In this document: one piece after another, positions 1 to 6,147 of the stretch
Numbering within the stretch: the stretch's first letter is position 1
Layout: each line of letters starts with the position of its first letter
Assembly: GCA_022827325.1 (NCBI GenBank)
Contig: JAJDTE010000171.1
Location: 1-8,806 of the forward strand
Direction: 5' to 3'
DNA: 8,806 nucleotides
From: VYFG01 sp022827325
GTDB taxonomy: Bacteria; Pseudomonadota; Gammaproteobacteria; Arenicellales; Poriferihabitantaceae
Notes under the pieces: model-generated
The model's input: only the letters and a program-made list of their open reading frames with translations
Databases searched by the model: none
Told to the model about the DNA's origin: nothing
Position numbers and translations under genes: made by a program

Positions 1-468
1 CAGGGCATACTTGCTTGCATTGTAGGGGCCGCGAAATCGCAGGCAGATGAAGCCAAGGACCGAACTGATCTGCACCACGCGGCCTGCGCGGTTTTCCAGC
101 ATCATGGGCAGAACGCCGTTGGTCAGCTGCTGGGTGCCGAAAACGTTGGTTTCGAACTGCTCCCGCAGCACCTCCCTGCTGATATCGATCATGGCGCCCG
201 GCTGACCGTAGGCCCCGTTGTTGATCAGCCCGTATAGATTGCCGCCTGTCAGTTCCCTGACCCATTCGACGGCCTCAGCCACGTTCCTTTCGTCGGCAAG
301 GTCGACCCTGATGGTCTGGATGCCTTCCTGAGACAGCCTTTCGACATCCGCATCAGCGCGGCATGAGGCGATGACCCGATGACCGCGGGCACTCAGGCCA
401 CGAGCAAGGCAGTAGCCGATCCCCGTGGAGCATCCGGTGACCAGCACGTAACGGTCGGTATTTGACAT
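1..468 (-). CDS. SDR family oxidoreductase, YbbO-like (C-terminus cut by window edge)
   Basis: A classical short-chain dehydrogenase/reductase, expected to catalyse NAD(P)-dependent oxidation or reduction of a carbonyl/alcohol substrate in the cytoplasm; the substrate cannot be told. It was read by translating the reverse complement from ATG at 468-466: 156 codons remain open to the edge. Visible motifs are the Rossmann cofactor motif TGCSTGIG (residues 11-18), the acidic VDL after strand 3 (55-57), NNGAYG (83-88) in place of the usual NNAG, ISS (134-136, catalytic Ser probably 136) and YNASK (149-153, catalytic Tyr149 and Lys153). The full catalytic core is therefore present; the missing part would be the substrate-binding C-terminal half, roughly 100-120 residues in this family. 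The TGCSTGIG start and the NNGAYGQPGA segment recall the E. coli YbbO-like group. No other start lies in frame before a stop apart from a TTG at 507, and no convincing Shine-Dalgarno precedes the ATG. It is transcribed divergently from the next gene. Confidence 0.88.
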   Translation of the reverse strand, partial: MSNTDRYVLVTGCSTGIGYCLARGLSARGHRVIASCRADADVERLSQEGIQTIRVDLADERNVAEAVEWVRELTGGNLYGLINNGAYGQPGAMIDISREVLREQFETNVFGTQQLTNGVLPMMLENRAGRVVQISSVLGFICLRFRGPYNASKYAL

Positions 469-640
469 GGGAATGAAGATGTTATTGATGAGTCTTGTAA
501 AGATCAATTAATGATATGCCCATGGCCATGAGCACCCAGACCAACTATTGTACTGTTGTATTTTGCCTTCGCCCCAGGTTCAAGGGACGTGATCCTGGCC
601 TGACGAAAGGGATTTCCGCGAATCCAGACGATCGACGCGC

Positions 641-666
641 TGTTGCACGCGGTCAGTCGTGCAACA
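641..666. repeat. Perfect 9-bp inverted repeat upstream of the Gfo/Idh gene
   Basis: The arms TGTTGCACG (641-649) and CGTGCAACA (658-666) are exact reverse complements separated by 8 nt (CGGTCAGT). The dyad ends 59 nt before the chosen start codon of the oxidoreductase gene. The size and spacing fit an operator for a dimeric repressor or a small RNA hairpin in the 5' leader. No T-tract follows, so an intrinsic terminator is unlikely. No regulator gene that might bind it is visible in the window, and the function is inferred only from symmetry and position. Confidence 0.5.
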
Positions 667-705
667 TGACCTGTGTCAAGATGTTGTAGTACCCTACGGT
701 GATTT

Positions 706-710
706 AAGGA
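706..710 (+). promoter_or_regulatory. Putative ribosome binding site supporting the start at 725
   Basis: AAGGA lies 14 nt before the ATG at 725. The spacing is longer than optimal, but this is the only Shine-Dalgarno-like sequence near any in-frame start of the oxidoreductase. It argues against the longer frame that opens with GTG at 659, whose extra 22 residues do not resemble the family's N-terminus and whose start falls inside an inverted-repeat arm. Confidence 0.4.
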
Positions 711-724
711 ACCAAATCAGCAAC

Positions 725-1690
725 ATGACCGGCCAGGTTAACGTGGCGGTGGTCGGGGTGGGTTACCTCGGCCGGATTCACGCCAAGATTTATCACGAGA
801 TGCAGGAGGCGGCCCTGGTGGCAGTGGTGGATACCGATCCGGAGGCAGCGGATACGGTTGCCGGCAAATACGGCTGCAGGGCGTTTCATCACCTGGACGC
901 ACTGCTCGACAGCGGCATGGACATCCATGCCGTCAGCATCGTGGTCCCCACCAGCATGCACCTGGCCGTTGCATTGCCGTTCCTGGAGCACGGGGTGCAC
1001 ATGATGCTGGAAAAACCGGTGGCCCCCACCGTCGGGGAGAGCGCAACCATCGTCGAACTGGCCCGCGTAAACGGCGTGATTCTCCAGGTCGGACACCTGG
1101 AGCGGTTCAACGCCGGGGTGATGCGGCTGGCGGAACTGGCCCGGGACCCGCGGTTCATCGAGGTCCATCGCCTTGGCGAGTTTGACGGGCGGGCCACGGA
1201 CGTGGACGTGGTCACCGATCTCATGATCCATGACATCGACATCGTGCTTTCCCTGGTGCCCGCCGAACTCACCGCCGTTTCCGCCAACGGCACGCGTGTC
1301 ATCACGGATCACGCCGATATCGCCAACGCACGGCTGGAGTTCGCCAACGGGGCGGTGGCCAACGTGACCGCCAGCCGGGTGTCACGCAACCGGTTCCGTC
1401 GGATCCGGGTATTCGCGCGGGAACATTACCTCGGTCTCAACTTCACCGATCAGCAGCTCGAGGAAGTCCGGCCCGGGGAACTGGACCCGGAGAACGGGTA
1501 TCCCAGGCTGGTCGAGCGCAGCATCGAGGTGACGCCCCAACTGCCCCTGAACGCGGAGCTCGCCCACTTCATCGACTGCGTGCAAAGGGGCGCACGTCCT
1601 CTGGTCAGCGGCGAAGACGGGCTGCTTGCCGTCAAGGTGGCGGATCTGGTCAAGCAGAAGATCGCATCATCCATGGAGAACATGTCATGA
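725..1690 (+). CDS. Gfo/Idh/MocA family NAD(P)-dependent oxidoreductase
   Basis: A 321-residue cytoplasmic dehydrogenase of the glucose-fructose oxidoreductase/inositol dehydrogenase/MocA family, which oxidises or reduces sugar-like or nucleotide-sugar substrates with NAD(P). The Rossmann fold begins almost at the N-terminus (VAVVGVGYLG, residues 7-16, with GxGxxG at 11-16); VVDTD (34-38) ends the second strand. EKP at 96-98 is the family signature, whose Lys97 normally helps in catalysis, followed by VGHLERFN (122-129). DLMIHDID (165-172) carries the conserved His169-Asp170. The C-terminal part matches the alpha/beta substrate-binding domain in size. ATG 725 places the Rossmann motif at the usual distance from the start; GTG 659 would add 22 unlike residues. 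The stop codon overlaps the next start as ATGA, so the two genes are probably co-transcribed and translationally coupled. The VGHLERFN style recalls sugar-nucleotide dehydrogenases of the GnnA type, but no aminotransferase or acyltransferase partner is present, so the substrate is left open. Confidence 0.88.
   Translation: MTGQVNVAVVGVGYLGRIHAKIYHEMQEAALVAVVDTDPEAADTVAGKYGCRAFHHLDALLDSGMDIHAVSIVVPTSMHLAVALPFLEHGVHMMLEKPVAPTVGESATIVELARVNGVILQVGHLERFNAGVMRLAELARDPRFIEVHRLGEFDGRATDVDVVTDLMIHDIDIVLSLVPAELTAVSANGTRVITDHADIANARLEFANGAVANVTASRVSRNRFRRIRVFAREHYLGLNFTDQQLEEVRPGELDPENGYPRLVERSIEVTPQLPLNAELAHFIDCVQRGARPLVSGEDGLLAVKVADLVKQKIASSMENMS
1675..1679 (+). promoter_or_regulatory. Shine-Dalgarno for the alanyl-tRNA editing gene
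   Basis: GGAGA inside the last codons of the oxidoreductase gene ends 7 nt before the ATG at 1687. This is the best-formed ribosome binding site seen in the window and fixes the start of the downstream gene at the ATGA overlap. Confidence 0.6.
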
Positions 1691-2388
1691 CAGAAGAATT
1701 GTTTCGCGAGGACGGTTATCTCAGGTCGTGCGAGGCGGTGGTGACCGCCGTGACCGACTGCGGATTCGCCGTGGACCGGACGGTGTTCTACCCGGTGGGC
1801 GGCGGCCAGCCGGGGGATACCGGTTCGTACCGGAGCCCCGGCGGCGAAGGACGGATCGTGGATTGCTACCGGGACCGGGATACCGGTCTGCACCTGCATG
1901 TCGTCGGCGAGGGAACCGTGATCCCCGGAACCGGGGAGCGGGTGACACTGGAGATCGACTGGGACCGCCGTTACCGGCTGATGCGAATGCACAGCTGCAT
2001 GCACATGCTCTGCGCGGCGGTGACCGCCCCGGTGACCGGTGGTTCGATCAGCGAGGATGCGGGGCGCCTTGATTTCGATTTGCCGTCCCCGCCGGACCGC
2101 CAGGCGATCGAGGACCGGGTCAACGAGCTGATCCGGTCCGACGTGCCGATGACCCTGCAATGGATCACTGACGAGGAGCTCGATGCCAAGCCGGACCTGG
2201 TCCGCACCATGTCCGTGCAGCCGCCCCGGGGCTGCGGACGTGTCAGGCTGGTGAATTTCCACGGCGTGGACCTGCAACCCTGCGGCGGCACGCACGTTGC
2301 CCGCAGCGGCGAGATCGGACCCGTGCGGATTCAGAGCATCAAGAGCAAGGGCAAGCAGAACCGGCGCATCATCATGGCGTTCGCCTGA
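1687..2388 (+). CDS. alaX: Alanyl-tRNA editing protein, AlaX family (AlaX-M-like size)
   Basis: A free-standing homologue of the editing domain of alanyl-tRNA synthetase. The family deacylates mischarged tRNA-Ala (mainly Ser-tRNA-Ala, in some members Gly-tRNA-Ala) in trans in the cytoplasm, protecting against Ala-to-Ser/Gly errors. The 233-residue protein has the glycine-rich motif FYPVGGGQPGDTG (34-46) of the N-terminal beta-barrel. The zinc-binding editing site has its two parts: HSCMH (His102 and His106), and CGGTH (Cys199 and His203). GRLDFDL (126-132) also matches the editing core. There is no aminoacylation domain. At 233 residues it fits the medium AlaX class, which has the extra N-terminal barrel that the roughly 150-residue short forms lack. 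It overlaps the upstream oxidoreductase gene by 4 nt, with a good ribosome binding site at 1675-1679. The specificity (Ser versus Gly) cannot be decided from sequence by eye. Confidence 0.9.
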   Translation: MTEELFREDGYLRSCEAVVTAVTDCGFAVDRTVFYPVGGGQPGDTGSYRSPGGEGRIVDCYRDRDTGLHLHVVGEGTVIPGTGERVTLEIDWDRRYRLMRMHSCMHMLCAAVTAPVTGGSISEDAGRLDFDLPSPPDRQAIEDRVNELIRSDVPMTLQWITDEELDAKPDLVRTMSVQPPRGCGRVRLVNFHGVDLQPCGGTHVARSGEIGPVRIQSIKSKGKQNRRIIMAFA

Positions 2389-2391
2389 TCA

Positions 2392-2450
2392 CCCGGGTCC
2401 CGGCCGCGATCCCTGACCCTGCCGGACGCTATTGGCAGACGGGTCCCGGG
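2392..2450. terminator. Possible bidirectional terminator / nested inverted repeat
   Basis: The 72-nt gap between the convergent alaX and mobA genes contains an outer inverted repeat, CCCGGGTCCC (2392-2401) against GGGTCCCGGG (2441-2450). It pairs at 9 of 10 positions with one central T-T mismatch. Nested inside is a second perfect stem, CTGCC (2419-2423) and GGCAG (2434-2438), with a 10-nt loop. Position and symmetry suit a shared transcription stop for both strands. No T-run follows on either strand, so it is not a canonical intrinsic terminator, and GC richness makes some pairing likely by chance. Confidence 0.35.
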
Positions 2451-2460
2451 CGGAGTCGGT

Positions 2461-3060
2461 TCAGCGGTCGTTGGAGACTTCAAGCGCGGCAAGTTCATCG
2501 GGAGTGTTCACGTTGATGAACATCCCGCTGTGCTCGGCAAAGGACACCTCGCTGAAGGGATGCCGCGCGTACCAGCGGTCGATCTTGCGCTCACCGGCCG
2601 CGAGGAAGTCTTCCAGGCTACGGGCGAGGGAACGGTGGATCAGCGCATACACCGGCTGCAGGCGGTCGCCGTCTGTGGCCACCGCGAGCGCATGGCCGTC
2701 GCCCCTGGCAGCCTTCAGCATCCGGCTGCCGTAGTCTTCCGCCAGGAAGGGGCCGTCGCAGGGCAGGGTGAGCAGCCATTGGGTCTCCATGCGGCCCAGC
2801 CCGGCCAGCATGCCGGCCAGGGGACCCTGAAAATTTTCCAGGGTATCGCCGATCACCGGGCAGCCCAGTTTCCGGTATTCCTCGACGTTGCGGTTGGCAT
2901 TGATCAGGACCCTGTCCGCCTGGGCGGCGACCTGGTTGACAAGATGCTCCGCGAAGGTGCGCCCGCCCAGGGTCAGCAGTCCCTTGTCGCGACCGCCCAT
3001 GCGGGTGGCCCGGCCGCCGGCCAGGATGATTGCGGTGATTTCCCGGTTGGTTTTCGGCAT
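2461..3060 (-). CDS. mobA: Molybdenum cofactor guanylyltransferase MobA
   Basis: Transfers GMP from GTP to molybdopterin-bound molybdenum (Mo-MPT), making the bis-MGD-type cofactor of enzymes such as nitrate, formate and DMSO/TMAO reductases; it acts in the cytoplasm. The 199-residue length is close to the roughly 194 residues of E. coli MobA. The N-terminal nucleotide-binding signature LAGGRATRMGGRDKGL spans residues 13-28, with Arg20 and Lys26 in the expected places. NFQGPLAGM (77-84) and LPCDGPF (99-105, with the presumed metal-binding Asp102) follow, as in nucleotidyltransferases. INVNTPDEL (182-190) is the typical C-terminal motif. The ATG at 3060 starts just before the first strand of the fold; the frame is open upstream to 3198 but would then overlap ppc with unlike sequence. 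No clear Shine-Dalgarno is seen. It lies 55 nt downstream of ppc on the same strand, so it is probably read from the ppc transcript. No molybdoenzyme or other moa/moe gene is in the window. Confidence 0.93.
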   Translation of the reverse strand: MPKTNREITAIILAGGRATRMGGRDKGLLTLGGRTFAEHLVNQVAAQADRVLINANRNVEEYRKLGCPVIGDTLENFQGPLAGMLAGLGRMETQWLLTLPCDGPFLAEDYGSRMLKAARGDGHALAVATDGDRLQPVYALIHRSLARSLEDFLAAGERKIDRWYARHPFSEVSFAEHSGMFINVNTPDELAALEVSNDR

Positions 3061-3115
3061 GATCGTCGTATGGCGGCAAGGCCCGGCAGTGTCCCGGTCC
3101 GCTTCGGGTGCCTGT
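3061..3115 (-). other. Short ppc-mobA intergenic spacer
   Basis: These 55 nt separate the ppc stop from the mobA start on the minus strand. I see no hairpin with a T-run and no convincing promoter, which favours co-transcription. No Shine-Dalgarno is evident in the last 20 nt before mobA. Confidence 0.45.
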
Positions 3116-5851
3116 TCAGCCGGTATTGCGCATCCCCGCGGCGATCCCGTTGATCGCCACCAGCAGGGCGTCCAGGGCGGAATCGTCGTCGCTCGCACGG
3201 ACCCTGGACAGAAGCTCTACCTGCAGCAGGTTGAGCGGGTCCACATAGGTATTTCGCACCTCCACGGAACGCAGCACCACCGGCTGGGTTTCGAGGGGGA
3301 TCCGGTGTCCGGTGACCGCCAGCGTCAGGTCCATGGTTTCCCGGTAGAGTTGCCGGAGTTCCCCGCCCAGCGATTCCAGTTCCGCCGGCACCAGGCGGGC
3401 ATCGTACATGGCGGCAACGTTGACATCCGCCTTGGAGAAAACCATCTCGATGGAATCCATGGTGGCGCGGAAGAACGGCCAGTCCTGCTGCATTTCGTCC
3501 AGGACGGGCTTGTCTCCACGGTCGATTGCGGCTTCCAGCGCCGTGCCCACGCCAAGCCAGGCCGGGAGCATCAGGCGTGTCTGGGTCCAGGCGAATATCC
3601 ACGGTATCGCGCGCAGGGTTTCGATGCCGTCGCCGGGCCTGCGACGGGCAGGCCGGGATCCGATCTTGAGATTGCCCAGTTCCTGTTCCGGGGTGGCGGC
3701 CCGGAAGTAGGGAACGAATTGCGGATGATGGCGCACGATGCGGTGGAACTCGGCCAGTGAGTCGCCCGCCAGCTTCTCGATCTCGTCGCGCCACCGGTCC
3801 CTGGGCGTGGGCGGAGGTCTGAGGGTGGCCTCCAGGACCGCCCCGATGTAGACCTCCAGGGTTTCCATCGCCATGCCCGGCAGGCCGAACTTGGCCTGGA
3901 TGACTTCGCCCTGTTCGGTGACCCGCATGGTGCCGTTCACGGATCCCGGGGGCTGCGACAGGATGGCCTCGTAGGCCGGCCCGCCGCCCCGGGCCACGGT
4001 ACCCCCGCGTCCGTGGAACAGTGTCAGGGTCACGCCGTGGCGCTCGCTGACTGTCACCAGCTGCTCCTGGGCCTGGTACAGGCCCCAGGCGGCGGCGAGC
4101 TTGCCGGCGTCCTTGGCGGAATCCGAATAGCCGATCATCACTTCCTGCTTTCCCTGTATGTGGTTGCAGTACCAGGGAATGGCGAACAGCCGTTCCATGC
4201 ATGCCGCGGCGTTTTCCAGGTCCCTCAGCCGTTCGAACAGGGGCGCCACGGGCATGATCCGTTTCAGGCGGCATTCCTTCTGCAGCAACACCACCTCGAG
4301 GACATCGGAGGGCTCCGACGCCATGGAAATCACATAGGTTCCAAGGGATTCGGGGTTCTGCACCGACAGCATGCGGAAGGTGTCCAGCACCTCCTTGACC
4401 TCGGCGTTCACCTCGTCCTCCCCGGGAAACGTCGACATGATCAGGGGTCGGCGGCTTTCCAGTTCACGAACCAGGAACGCCTGTTTTTCCTCCTCGCTCC
4501 ATTCCAGGTAGCTTCCCATCCCCAGGTATCGGGTGATGGCATCGATCGCCGCGCCGTGCCGATCCGCTTCCTGGCGGATGTCGAGCTTCAGCAGCACCAG
4601 GCCGAAGGTGTCCAGCCGCCGAAGGATATCCGTCAGCCTGCCGTCGGCGATCAGGCCGTTGCCGCAGCTGACCAGGGAACGGTGGCAAAGCATCAACGGT
4701 GCGCGCAGCCTGTCCGCCTGGAGATAGAGTTCGCCCCTGATGGGGGGAAGGCGCGACAGTTCGCCGGATTCCACGGCCCTCAGGGTGCGGTTCAGGTGCC
4801 GGATCGTGGCACGCAGTCTCTTCAGTACGCCCCTCAGCAACGTACGGTAGGGTTCGGCCTCGCCCGGGCCGACCGCCGCCAGCAGTTCGTCGCTCGCGGT
4901 TTTCATGGACAGGTCCTGGTGCAGCTCGTCGATTTCCCGCAGGTACAGCTCCGCGGCTCGGATGCGGGAGATCAGGCATACCTCCCGTGTCACCTGCGGA
5001 GTGGCGTTCGGATTACCGTCCCGGTCACCGCCCATCCAGGAACCGAACCGGATCGGTGCCGGACCAAGGGGCAGCCCCTTCCCGGTGCAGTTCTCCAGGG
5101 CGCGGTCCAGCCGCCGGTACATGTCCGGGATCACGTTCCAGAGCGACTGTTCCACCGCCAGCAGGCCGTTGCGTGCCTCGTCCACCGGCGTCAGCCGGAT
5201 GCGGCGGATCTCGTCCGTTTCCCAGACCTCCGCCACGACGCGGTGCAGCGCGTCGCGGGTCTCCTGGCGCTCGAGACGGGACAGGTCCGGGCGGTCATTC
5301 TGCGCCAGCAGGTGCTGGATACGCTGGAACTTGTCCGCGACGCTCCGGCGGACGATTTCCGTGGGGTGGGCGGTGAGCACCAGTTCGATGTCAAGCCCCA
5401 GGGTGCGTTCGTGGAGCTCTGCCGGCGACACGCCGGCATCGAGCAGCTTGTGGAATTCCGCCTCGAGAAAGCTGCGGGCACCGTCGCCGGTCCCGGCATC
5501 GACGGAATCCGCGGCGGCGATCCGGCGCCGGCGCCGGATCTGGTGGTGCTGCTCCGCGATGTTGGCCAGGTTCAGGAACTGGGCGAATGCCCGCGCCAGC
5601 AGCACCAGTTGGTCGCTGGTCTGCGCGGAAAGAAGGGCCACCAGGCGATCCACGCAGGCGGTGTCCCCGTGGCGGGCATCCCGGGCCAGCTGGCGGACCT
5701 GTTCCACCAGTTCGTACATCCCGTCGCCCTGGCGCTGCCGGATGGTTTTACCCAGCAGGGTGCCGAGCAGGCGGACATCGTCACGGAGTCCGGAATCCCC
5801 GATACTGAGCGAGTAGTACTGGTCTACCTGGGCTGTTGCGGAAACCGGCAT
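3116..5851 (-). CDS. ppc: Phosphoenolpyruvate carboxylase
   Basis: Catalyses PEP + bicarbonate to oxaloacetate + phosphate, the anaplerotic step refilling the TCA cycle, as a cytoplasmic homotetramer in known bacterial forms. The 911-residue protein is full length (E. coli about 883). Landmarks in order: VLTAHPTE (158-165) with catalytic His162; GSWMGGDRDGNPN (270-282); MIGYSDSAKDAG (572-583); the mobile glycine-rich loop FHGRGGTVARGGGP (612-625) with Arg615 and Arg621; SRPARRRPGDG (732-742); AIPWIFAWTQTRLMLPAWLG (748-767); and the C-terminal MRNTG, essential in the family. Lys807, Arg621 and Asn909 appear to match E. coli residues that bind the inhibitor L-aspartate, so feedback inhibition is likely. 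The extra length lies in a longer N-terminus and an Arg/Ala-rich stretch near residues 105-127. ATG 5851 is the only usable start: upstream in frame a stop is reached at 5884-5882 without another start codon. No Shine-Dalgarno is visible. It is divergent from lepA and followed by mobA. Confidence 0.98.
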   Translation of the reverse strand: MPVSATAQVDQYYSLSIGDSGLRDDVRLLGTLLGKTIRQRQGDGMYELVEQVRQLARDARHGDTACVDRLVALLSAQTSDQLVLLARAFAQFLNLANIAEQHHQIRRRRRIAAADSVDAGTGDGARSFLEAEFHKLLDAGVSPAELHERTLGLDIELVLTAHPTEIVRRSVADKFQRIQHLLAQNDRPDLSRLERQETRDALHRVVAEVWETDEIRRIRLTPVDEARNGLLAVEQSLWNVIPDMYRRLDRALENCTGKGLPLGPAPIRFGSWMGGDRDGNPNATPQVTREVCLISRIRAAELYLREIDELHQDLSMKTASDELLAAVGPGEAEPYRTLLRGVLKRLRATIRHLNRTLRAVESGELSRLPPIRGELYLQADRLRAPLMLCHRSLVSCGNGLIADGRLTDILRRLDTFGLVLLKLDIRQEADRHGAAIDAITRYLGMGSYLEWSEEEKQAFLVRELESRRPLIMSTFPGEDEVNAEVKEVLDTFRMLSVQNPESLGTYVISMASEPSDVLEVVLLQKECRLKRIMPVAPLFERLRDLENAAACMERLFAIPWYCNHIQGKQEVMIGYSDSAKDAGKLAAAWGLYQAQEQLVTVSERHGVTLTLFHGRGGTVARGGGPAYEAILSQPPGSVNGTMRVTEQGEVIQAKFGLPGMAMETLEVYIGAVLEATLRPPPTPRDRWRDEIEKLAGDSLAEFHRIVRHHPQFVPYFRAATPEQELGNLKIGSRPARRRPGDGIETLRAIPWIFAWTQTRLMLPAWLGVGTALEAAIDRGDKPVLDEMQQDWPFFRATMDSIEMVFSKADVNVAAMYDARLVPAELESLGGELRQLYRETMDLTLAVTGHRIPLETQPVVLRSVEVRNTYVDPLNLLQVELLSRVRASDDDSALDALLVAINGIAAGMRNTG

Positions 5852-6028
5852 GGCTGGACGGACGGTGTTGATGGACGGCGGTCAATTCTAACCCGTACGG
5901 CCCCTTTCTCCCGGCCCCGTTTGGCGCACGGAAAACGAAATGCATACGGATTCGATATCGTTACCATCAACCGGCCTGATCCATCCGCCGGACACCGCCG
6001 TGAGCCGGGGTTTTTCATCGGTAAAACA

Positions 6029-6054
6029 GGTACAATCCGCGCTTCGTTTGTACC
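6029..6054. repeat. 7-bp inverted repeat around the putative lepA transcription start
   Basis: GGTACAA (6029-6035) and TTGTACC (6048-6054) are exact reverse complements separated by 12 nt. The left arm covers the putative -10 box and the right arm falls just after the expected transcription start. This placement would suit a repressor operator, but seven base pairs can arise by chance. Confidence 0.4.
6031..6036 (+). promoter_or_regulatory. Putative -10 box of the lepA-lepB promoter
   Basis: TACAAT matches the sigma-70 -10 consensus at 5 of 6 positions and is followed by a GC-rich discriminator, CCGCGC, a combination common in GC-rich gammaproteobacterial promoters. A -35 element is weak: only the T-rich run TTTTTC (6011-6016) lies upstream and its spacing is short. 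A start near 6043 would give a leader of roughly 105 nt before the lepA ATG. The box sits in the left arm of a 7-bp dyad (6029-6054). Confidence 0.4.
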
Positions 6055-6147
6055 CTCCCGGCCTGCCCGGAGCCAGGATCGCAGTGATTCCGGCCTGCCC
6101 ATGCCGTCGACCATTCAGCGCCCAGGATTTCCCCGATCGTCCCTCCC

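Larger units (their letters stand above)
469..724. other. Divergent intergenic region with several short repeats
   Basis: This 256-nt stretch separates the SDR gene (minus) from the Gfo/Idh gene (plus), and is visibly poorer in GC than the genes, especially 470-570. I see no additional gene longer than a 7-codon frame (666-689). It should hold promoters for both directions. A TACAAT box on the minus strand (552-547) could be a -10 for the SDR gene, but no good -35 accompanies it. Other structure: a 10-bp palindrome CATGGCCATG at 521-530, an imperfect stem 574-581/591-598 (7 of 8 pairs, 9-nt loop), a perfect 9-bp inverted repeat at 641-666, and an 11-nt direct repeat at 661-671 and 720-730. 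No T-run follows any of the stems, so they do not look like intrinsic terminators. Confidence 0.6.
5852..6147. other. Divergent ppc/lepA intergenic region
   Basis: About 296 nt without a convincing gene. It must hold the ppc promoter (minus) and probably the lepA-lepB promoter (plus). On the minus strand a TAGAAT box (5890-5885) lies about 35 nt before the ppc start and could be its -10, but no TTGACA-like -35 is seen at the right distance. On the plus strand TACAAT at 6031-6036 is a better candidate for lepA. Small open frames from 5940 and 6101 run through here into lepA in other frames and look like chance. Confidence 0.55.

Noticed and set aside
521..530. The 10-bp palindrome CATGGCCATG as an operator or methylation site.
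   Set aside because: It has no spacer or flanking symmetry and nothing ties it to a promoter element, so it is noted only within the intergenic entry.
574..598. The imperfect stem CCAGGTTC / GATCCTGG as an intrinsic terminator.
   Set aside because: No T-run follows on either strand, and it lies between divergent genes, where no terminator is needed.
659..724. An N-terminal extension of the oxidoreductase starting at GTG 659.
   Set aside because: The extra 22 residues do not resemble the family N-terminus, and the start lies inside an inverted-repeat arm without a ribosome binding site. ATG 725 puts the Rossmann motif at residues 7-16.
3061..3198. An N-terminal extension of MobA starting at 3198.
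   Set aside because: It would overlap the ppc 3' end by about 80 nt, and the 46 extra residues have no family similarity. ATG 3060 lies just before the conserved first strand.
2973..4274. A 433-codon frame on the minus strand in another frame of ppc and mobA.
   Set aside because: Same-strand shadow frame, very rich in Gly, Arg and Pro, with no recognisable domain; both true genes in the region are clear.
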